64,000 bases of DNA from Dryomyza anilis (taxonomy: Eukaryota; Arthropoda; Insecta; Diptera; Dryomyzidae), in the NCBI GenBank assembly GCA_951804985.1, contig OX638135.1, forward strand, positions 5,402,093 through 5,466,092, written 5' to 3'. This document shows, one piece after another, positions 59,613 to 64,000 of this stretch (positions are counted from its first letter, which is position 1; each line of letters opens with the position of its first letter). Made by a program: the position numbers and the translations under genes. The notes below the pieces were generated by a model. The model did no database searches. It had not been told where the DNA came from and saw only the letters and a list, made by a program, of their open reading frames with translations.

Positions 59613-59942
59613 CAGGAACCGAAAAGAAGAAAGGAGAAATTTTTAGGAAAAAGAAGCAACCAAGGAATTTTAAGTGAGTATTACTGAAAATTATAAATTA
59701 TGTGATAGAAATTGTAAAGTTACTTTGGTCGGTATTTGCGGTCTTCGACCATTTTCAGGAAATTATAGAGAGCAGCACGTAATTAATGGTTAGGCATTTA
59801 GCTCGTCGGATGGGGTTGGGTCTTTCTACATTTCACTGAAACACAATACATTTAGAAAATACGTGCTTAACAAAAAAAAAACTATATTAAAAAAATCAAC
59901 GGATGGACAAAAAATAAGGAAAGTCTAATTTATGTCAATATT
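59613..59942. other. Short gypsy leader, then unassigned DNA
   Basis: No gag ORF follows the primer site. A tgcggtcttcgaccatttt stretch lies near 59728. Nothing else is recognised. Confidence 0.4.
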
Positions 59943-60625
59943 TATACCCTACATTAAGAAAGGGTATATTCAGTTTGGTACGCCGTTTGTAACACCCAGA
60001 AGGAAGCATCTCCGGTATGGAAAAGTATATATATTCTTGATCAGCATGACCTCTCCGTCTGTCCGTCTGTCTGTCCGTCTGTCTGTTGAAAACCCTACTA
60101 CTTTTAAAATTGAAGAGCTAGATAAATGAAACTTATAACTTTGATTACTAATATACCTACGCTGTATGCGCTGAATTGGCGAGATCGGTTCATTGTGACC
60201 TATGATCCGACCACTTATGTTCAAATACCTCATATAAAATGTACATATAAAGATCAATTTTTATGTATACGTGCTTAGGTAAACTTATTTGGTCAAATAT
60301 ATATTGACATCATGCTCAAGTACGTGATAATAATGTTTTCCGTCGAAAAGACCTGTGGTTCATTAAAAAAAAATCGAAATCCGGTACACCTACCTATTTG
60401 TAAATATGGGTATCAAATGAATGGAAATTCTTCAGCGATTGAATGTTTGTAGTTATTTTCAGGATTCGTATACCCTGGTGACCTATATATCACTTTGAAT
60501 GGTAACCACACATATGTGTAGGGTATTTATAGTCGGCTTAGACCGACTATAATTTTGATAATCCTAACTATCATAATTACACCTACTTTAAAATTTCCCA
60601 TGTGATCTAACCTTCCCAACTGGTT
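59943..60625 (+). mobile_element. DINE-1/Helentron-like element, copy E
   Basis: Plus-oriented: tataccctacattaag with inverted partner agggtata, the conserved 5' block, a short GTCT/GTCC microsatellite (about 60057-60087), the conserved 3' half, hairpin at 60529-60550 and terminus cttcccaactggtt. It lacks the gagtcgatttagcgatg stretch that precedes the microsatellite in copy B. Confidence 0.8.
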
Positions 60626-62415
60626 TTCATTCTATTTGCATTTAAATAGATCAGAAGTTATGATCTCTTACCCACCCTACCATGGTTTCTTTTATATTCA
60701 ATTATTTTTTTTTTGAAACCCCTGAATATGACTCTCTAGTTTGGCTAAGTAAACTTCAAACAAACAAATTATTTACTCCATATTAATGGTATTACAATTT
60801 ATTGAGACAAATGTCATTCATAACAAAGTTCATTAATAACGAAAGAAAGAAACTAAGAAAAGAGAGAGTGATCTCTTAGCAACAAAAGAGATCATCGATA
60901 TTACAACAATAAAAAACAATTCATTCATTGACTGCATAGAACATGCTCTCGCGAATTGCCGAGACAAACAAAAATAAAGATGCAATTATAGAAAATTTTA
61001 GTTTAGGTTTAATTCACAAAATTTGGTTTGCATATTTTTTCTTTCTTTTAAATACTACATATTAGAATTAAATCTGAAGGATTTTATCTAGTTGTTATTT
61101 TATTTATTTATTCATATTTTTTCTTTTAATTCATTCATTCAGAATATTTTAATTCTTTATTTTTTTTTTTAATGTAGAGAAATGGAACAAACAATATAAT
61201 GTTAATATATAAACTTACTTTAATTCCCTCGATGCAGCAGGCCTGATGCAGACGACGTAGTTACAGCGCTATGGACTGCAGTGGTTGCTAAAACTTGGTT
61301 TATTCCATTTCACTTTCTTTCAAGATTCCAATATAAATATTTTTTGTTGTTTTTTTTTCTTTTTTTTTATAATTAAACCTGTTTCGATAATTAAACCTGG
61401 ACACTACTGATTAATTGTTTTGCATGTTTTGATTTCTTCTTTGATGTTGTCCGTCTAAGCGGGTGCTACTTCGTGACGTAGGCGTAATGCAGATTTTCAA
61501 CTGAGTTTTTTCTTGTTGCTGTCGCTATGCGTGGTGCAGTGAAAATATCAATGAACGCAATACCAAAATACGCATGTTGAAAATAGGTGAAAATGTTGCG
61601 AATAAATGTTGCTAATTCTGTTGTAGACACATGTTATATTTATGACCTTCAAATGAATTCAAGGTTTTCAAAGGTCCCCTATAAAATTTGATTAAATTAA
61701 TTCAAGTACAACCTTTAGCAAATTAATGTTTAGTTATCTTTCGGGGACTTGCGTTTAGCTTGAATTTGTTTATAAAAATCAGGGATCGATACTTTGTGCA
61801 ATATAAATTAGATTTAGGTAAACTTTTCCACGTGCTGTGATACACTTCTAGTCAGTAAACAGTTTTAGTTTTAAATTTACCTTTTCAAAAAAAAAAAAAA
61901 TATATATATATATTTTTTACCTTTAGTTTAGTATAATGTTAATCAATCGTTTTTATAATATTACCAATGGTTTTACGGATTTATAGATTATATAAAATCC
62001 AATAGAGGTATTTAATTAATATTTAACAAAACGCACATGGATTTTTTTTTCTTTTTTTTTATTTAGTTTAAGACGTGTATTCTGATTTCAACTAGTTAAT
62101 TCAACGATTATGCGAGTAATGATCGTCTATGAGTCGATGCGTAGTAATGAGACCTGTGTCAGATCATTCAATATTTGACGAAACAGTAAATGTATTAATT
62201 TTTTTTCTTATCTTTGTATACTACAGAGATGTTGAAAAGCTTGGTAATGCAAAATTATACAAATGGTCTTTTACACGATCTCTAATTATCATAGTGTCTG
62301 CCTGAAATATTTGAGAAACGTAATGATAGCTATAAAGTTCAGATCGCCGTCACAAAACAGATTATTTTAGGTCGAATTTAACATTAAAGAAACTGAAAAC
62401 GGCTTGACATAAAAT
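60626..62415. other. AT-rich stretch, probably 3' region of the flanking gypsy element in part
   Basis: No ORF supported. The part nearest 62415 would be the 3' noncoding region of the minus-strand gypsy element, but no polypurine tract or LTR was recognised. Confidence 0.4.
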
Positions 62416-63526
62416 TTATGTTTGTGGTTTGATGTCCTTTGCATGGTAAGTCCCTACAGGACGGCCTTGCAAGTCTGTTAAATCATAATAGAAATTTCCT
62501 ACTCTTTTAGCAATTCTACTCTTCAAGAATTTAGGAGCAAGTTTTGCATTAAAGTTATCGGCTTTCTTAATTAAAGCGAAGTTTCGTCAAAATATTTCAT
62601 CTCCTATGTTAAAATGTATTTCTCTAGTTCGTAAATTGTAATTTTTTTTGTAATTGTTATAAGCGGTTTCCAAATTTCCTTTGACTTTTTCCCTTACTAA
62701 CGAAAGTTTGTCGGAACTGTTCAAAATAGTTTCTCCATTATCTATCTCATTCAGTTTTCTCAATAGGTCATAAGAGCCAGCATGTGTTACCATTTGCTGT
62801 CCGAAAAGTACAATATATGGTGAGAATCCAACCGAACTGTGAAAAGAACTTCACAAAGCTACTAAAATTTGACTAAGATTTTTGTCCCATTCCCTTTGAT
62901 CTTTGTCTAGATAAAAACGAATTGCGGCTATAATGGATCTGTTAACTCGCTCTGATGCATTCGATTGGGGACTATATATGGCGGTGAAAACGTGCTTGAT
63001 TCCATATTTAGCTAATAAATTTTCAAATAGAACTGACTTAAACTGGGCTCCATTATCTGTTATAGCCACTTCTGGAATTCCAAATATATGGAATACACTA
63101 AACTCAAGAAACTCGCTAAAGGAAGCAGTAGTAAAAATATAATAGGAAACTTTGAAAAATGATCCAAGATAACGAATATTCCAATATTACCTGATTTAGA
63201 ACGGGGGTAGGGTCCAAGTAGATCCATATAAACTCTTTGAAATGGACGCTCTGATTTAGCTGATTGGGGGTTCACATAGGTGGCCGTTATATTTTACAAA
63301 CTTCGCAACTATTAACAAAATCTTTCACATTTAAAGCCATTTTTGGCCAAAACAAATTTTTACGAATTGTAGTTAAAGTTTTTCCTATTCCACCTTGTGC
63401 AGACATAGGAGGACAGTGTGCCTGTTTTATTTCTTCATTTTGGAGTTCTTGTGGAACCCACAATTTCACACTCGATGATTCATTTAAAGCTTCTCCATTG
63501 AAAATTCTGTATATCTATCTAATATT
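62416..63526 (-). pseudogene. Gypsy-type integrase, broken
   Basis: Minus-strand frames read, in order: LWVPQELQNEEIKQAH and NSCEVCK (zinc region; the second His appears as Gln in SAQGGIGK), Asp in VYMDLLGPYPRSKSG, Asp in AITDNGAQF and Glu in ASERVNRS (34 residues apart), then LVREKVKGNLETAYNNYKKNYN, RTREIHFNIGDEIF and finally AKDIKPQT before a stop at 62416. Frame changes near 63070, 63280 and 62580 break it. This is a different lineage from the 13-25 kb gypsy element, judged by sequence. Confidence 0.85.
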
Positions 63527-63626
63527 TTTAGGTCAAGTAAACGAGTCTGATTTTCTGTAATTTCTAATTTTAGTTTCTGGTAACTATCAGATTAAAATTT
63601 CTCGGAGTTTAAATCAATTATAGGTG

Positions 63627-64000
63627 TTATCTTTTCATATTCAAAAGCTTGAATTTTAAACGAGACAACGCATCGGAGACAGTGTTAAGAGTACCTTTCC
63701 GGTGCTCAATACTAAAATTGAAACCTTGTAATTTGAGAGACCAGCGTGCTAATCTTCCGTATAAATCTGACTGCCTCATAAGCCATTTTAAACTAGCATG
63801 GTCGGTAATAACTTTAAACTGGTGACCTTCTACGTATTCTCTAAACTTGTCTATGCTTTTAAGTGCCGCTAGACATTCTAATTCAGTGATCGAATAATTG
63901 GATTGCGCACGATTAAGTTTGTGCGAAAAATACGCAATTGGTCTTTCGACTCCGTCTTCGTCTTCTTGCGCCAGGACACCACCAATTCCAGTTTTCGATG
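63627..64000 (-). CDS. Gypsy-type RNase H, partial at window edge
   Basis: From the right edge the minus strand is open for about 124 codons: SKTGIGGVLAQEDEDGVERP, PIAYFSHKLNRAQSNYSITE, LECLAALKSIDKFREYVEG, VITDHASLKWLMRQSDLYGR, LARWSLKLQGF and TVSDALSRL, then TAA at 63627. This is the RNase H domain of gypsy pol, following an RT that lies outside the window. No stop interrupts the domain. The TAA comes before the integrase region, so pol is broken there. Confidence 0.85.
   Translation of the reverse strand, partial: SKTGIGGVLAQEDEDGVERPIAYFSHKLNRAQSNYSITELECLAALKSIDKFREYVEGHQFKVITDHASLKWLMRQSDLYGRLARWSLKLQGFNFSIEHRKGTLNTVSDALSRLKFKLLNMKR

Overview
The window is eukaryotic and AT-rich, with no bacterial-style gene packing. 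It is almost entirely transposable elements and their debris. The element types seen (gypsy and BEL/Pao LTR elements, LINEs with RNase H, an RTE-type LINE, a tRNA-derived SINE, and DINE-1/Helentron-like non-autonomous elements with GTCT microsatellites) plus a broken Hsp83 (HSP90) fragment suggest a higher dipteran fly. I found no intact host gene and no CRISPR, operon or plasmid-type feature.

Layout. 1-6945: two diverged copies of a >2 kb dispersed repeat carrying SINE pieces, a DINE-1-like insertion and BEL gag scraps, with a ~0.42 kb tandem duplication between them. 6946-13208: unassigned AT-rich DNA around a GC-rich, minisatellite-like block (9640-11280). 13209-25862: a 12.65 kb gypsy-type LTR element with 4-bp target duplication GGTT. 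Its left LTR is split by a DINE-1-like element and 1.9 kb of other DNA, its pol has a deletion inside reverse transcriptase, and a SINE with its own target duplication sits in its 3' region. 25863-30960: AT-rich DNA with a minus-strand Hsp83 pseudogene (29728-30012). 30961-34357: a LINE with an ORF1-like/RT fusion and RNase H. 35397-37423: two DINE-1-like copies, one internally inverted. 38280-39230: a tandem repeat split by a LINE tail. 39262-42013: an LTR-bounded, internally deleted BEL/Pao element. 42014-43625: an (AT)n tract and RTE LINE remnant. 43584-59111: a perfect-looking head-to-tail duplication of 7,764 bp, each unit carrying a degenerate BEL/Pao gag-pol on the minus strand. 59111-64000: a gypsy 5' LTR with primer binding site, a DINE-1-like copy, AT-rich DNA, and the pol end of a second gypsy-type element running off the right edge on the minus strand.

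How the parts relate. Nearly all coding traces are gag, protease, RT, RNase H and integrase domains of retroelements, broken by stops, frameshifts and deletions. None of the elements seen whole could move by itself. The value of the window lies in its history: nesting order, chimeric elements, a gypsy copy with near-identical LTRs but dead ORFs, a host-gene pseudogene, and a recent or artefactual 7.8 kb tandem duplication. I did not find a convincing new biological system.
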